Origin: Candidatus Bathyarchaeota archaeon
GTDB taxonomy: Archaea > Thermoproteota > Bathyarchaeia > Bathyarchaeales > Bathycorpusculaceae
Direction of reading: 5' to 3'
NCBI GenBank assembly: GCA_016927895.1
Contig: JAFGLT010000026.1
Coordinates: forward strand, 1-49,341
DNA length: 49,341 nucleotides
Part shown: positions 47,667 to 49,341 of the stretch, in pieces
Position numbering within the stretch: position 1 is the stretch's first letter
Layout: every line of letters begins with the position of its first letter
Notes under the pieces: model-generated
What the model saw: the letters and a program-made list of their open reading frames with translations, nothing else
What the model was told of the DNA's origin: nothing
The model's database searches: none
Position numbers and translations under genes: made by a program

Positions 47667-48491
47667 TTAAACCTTCTTGTACGAAAGCCCAGCTTCCTCC
47701 AATGCCTCTAACAACCGAGGCTTGTCCGCGCTTTTTATGCCCTTCCAATCAAGAACCGCACACTCAACTTTTTCCAATGTTTTGTCCACGCATTGTCGGA
47801 GCATTTCAACATCCACCAGCGGAACAGCGTACTTCGCAATCATGTGACCAAAAACCGCCTCGTCATCGAGGCTCATGCGAGTAAACCTTTGATTATAGTG
47901 GGTCCCTCCTATGCCGAGAACCGCCGTATTGTCTGAAACCTCGAATTTGCCGATGGCTGACATAGCTGCGTGCGCCACAGCCTCTGCGGCTTTCATGTCG
48001 CGCCACTGCTTCTCGGAACTACCCAATTCCACAAACATGGTTGGCGCGTTTAACGATGGTCCATGATGAGTGCACTCGTAAGAAACTGCATAGTCAAGCT
48101 GCATGCCCTCTTTGAAGAATGAAAGCGCCTTCAGCGCGTCCCGCATGGCAACGGCTGGGGAAACAGAGACCTGTCGAGGTAACCCCCCATACTCCGCGGA
48201 CCCTATGTTGCCGGGTGTATGAACGGAAAGCGTGGGCTTGCCGCTTGTGCTGCTATGCCTCGAAATAAAAACGACCAGGTCGGGTTTAGTGAAGTTGTCC
48301 GTGAGAGCTTGCGCGTTTATGGTTTCCTCGCTGAGTATAAGCAGCGTAACGTCTTTCCTGTTAACTTGAGCATGGTAAACAGGGTTTTTCTGGAAGCTGG
48401 TACCAGTTACCTTGAACGGGTAATGGTCGAGAACCTGCCTTACTATCGTTAAGCCCGCAACGTCCTTGTTCGAAGCCACAAGCAAAATCAT
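47667..48491 (-). CDS. dtdA: D-aminoacyl-tRNA deacylase (archaeal DtdA/GEK1 type)
   Basis: DLVVFISRHSSTSGKPTLSVHTPGN; YECTHHGPSLNAPTMFVELGSSEKQW. Confidence 0.93.
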   Translation of the reverse strand: MILLVASNKDVAGLTIVRQVLDHYPFKVTGTSFQKNPVYHAQVNRKDVTLLILSEETINAQALTDNFTKPDLVVFISRHSSTSGKPTLSVHTPGNIGSAEYGGLPRQVSVSPAVAMRDALKALSFFKEGMQLDYAVSYECTHHGPSLNAPTMFVELGSSEKQWRDMKAAEAVAHAAMSAIGKFEVSDNTAVLGIGGTHYNQRFTRMSLDDEAVFGHMIAKYAVPLVDVEMLRQCVDKTLEKVECAVLDWKGIKSADKPRLLEALEEAGLSYKKV

Positions 48492-48592
48492 GGTCTTTAA
48501 CCTTCTGGCTAAAATAGGGGTTTCCCGAGAAAAAGGTTTCCATAAAGCTTATAATCGTTAAACAAGGTTCACCCTTCATTGTGGAGTGAACA

Positions 48593-49341
48593 GTGAAAAT
48601 GCACCTGGCAAACTTCAAAGAGCTATCCGGCGACCAGATTAACTCTTTTGTTGACTTGGGCATCGAGGTTAAAGGTAATCCTGAAAAGTACAGGGAAACG
48701 TTGGACTCGAAGTCGCTGGCGCTAGTTTTCCAGAAGACCAGCACGCGGACACGAGTTGCGTTTGAAGTGGCGATGACGCAGCTTGGCGGTCACGCATTGT
48801 ACATCGATTGGAGAACCACGAACTTTACGTTAGCAGACATTTACGATGAAATGCAGTACCTGTCCCGCAACGTTGACGGCGTAATGGCGCGGCTACTCAA
48901 GAACACTGATCTGCAAAGGATGATGGAGGCTTCTTGTGTGCCTGTAGTTAACGGTTGCGACGAAAAGTACCATCCAAGCCAAGCGATTGCGGATTTGATT
49001 ACCATGAAAGAGCGGAAGGGCAAGCTTGAAGGCGTGAAGCTCGTGTACATTGGCGTTCACAACAACGTCTGCAACTCGCTGATTGAAGGCTGCACCAAAA
49101 CCGGGGTTCAATTAACCACGGTTACGCCTATCGTCAACGAGCAAGCACGCGACGACGAGCTTATGCAGGCTGGGAAGAAAACGGGGTTGTGGAAAACCAC
49201 TTTAAACGCTGAAGAAGCAGTTGCAGACGCGGATTTCGTGTACACGGACACGTGGATTGACATGGAATTCTTTACGGACCCAAAGTTCAAGGCGGAAAAA
49301 GAGAAGCGGCTGAAACAGATGATGCCATACCAAATCAACAA
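48593..49341 (+). CDS. ornithine carbamoyltransferase-like protein, 3' truncated by window
   Basis: VFQKTSTRTRVAFEVAMTQLGGHALYIDW; YHPSQAIADLITM; open to window end. Confidence 0.82.
   Translation, partial: MKMHLANFKELSGDQINSFVDLGIEVKGNPEKYRETLDSKSLALVFQKTSTRTRVAFEVAMTQLGGHALYIDWRTTNFTLADIYDEMQYLSRNVDGVMARLLKNTDLQRMMEASCVPVVNGCDEKYHPSQAIADLITMKERKGKLEGVKLVYIGVHNNVCNSLIEGCTKTGVQLTTVTPIVNEQARDDELMQAGKKTGLWKTTLNAEEAVADADFVYTDTWIDMEFFTDPKFKAEKEKRLKQMMPYQIN

Overview
The window is archaeal chromosome. Gene content (Alba, Sec61-gamma/Spt5/uL11/uL1/uL10, DtdA, archaellin-like pilin, tRNAs with encoded CCA) suggests a Bathyarchaeia/TACK-type host, but I cannot verify the taxon. Most of it is ordinary housekeeping: APRT/MTAP, DUF255 thioredoxin-domain protein, HtrA protease, MacB-like and DrrA-like ABC transporters, a Fe-S/MinD-ferredoxin/NifX-like cluster, radical SAM proteins, Alba, IlvC, ribosomal proteins, DtdA and an OTC-like enzyme. 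The main discovery is a complete 9,014-bp casposon-like element at 27934-36947. It has perfect 65-bp terminal inverted repeats and a perfect 14-bp target-site duplication (GAAATCGTGGTGGG) that overlaps the 3' CCA end of a tRNA-Pro(GGG) gene. It encodes a Cas1 with no CRISPR array, cas2 or effector genes nearby. Unlike the described casposon families, no PolB lies between the TIRs. Instead there is an operon of HTH, small basic protein, small possibly AEP-like protein and AAA+ ATPase, plus a PD-(D/E)XK nuclease, a TOPRIM protein, a HEPN protein and an RHH regulator with paired operators. Secondary points: a probably exonuclease-defective PolB with altered motif C, next to a RadA paralog lacking Walker A and sitting between uL11 and uL1; a duplicated 47-bp operator cassette shared by a Cys-rich Lrp-type regulator and an ApbC/Mrp gene; tRNA relics flanking the casposon; and several small ORFs below the ORF-track cutoff.
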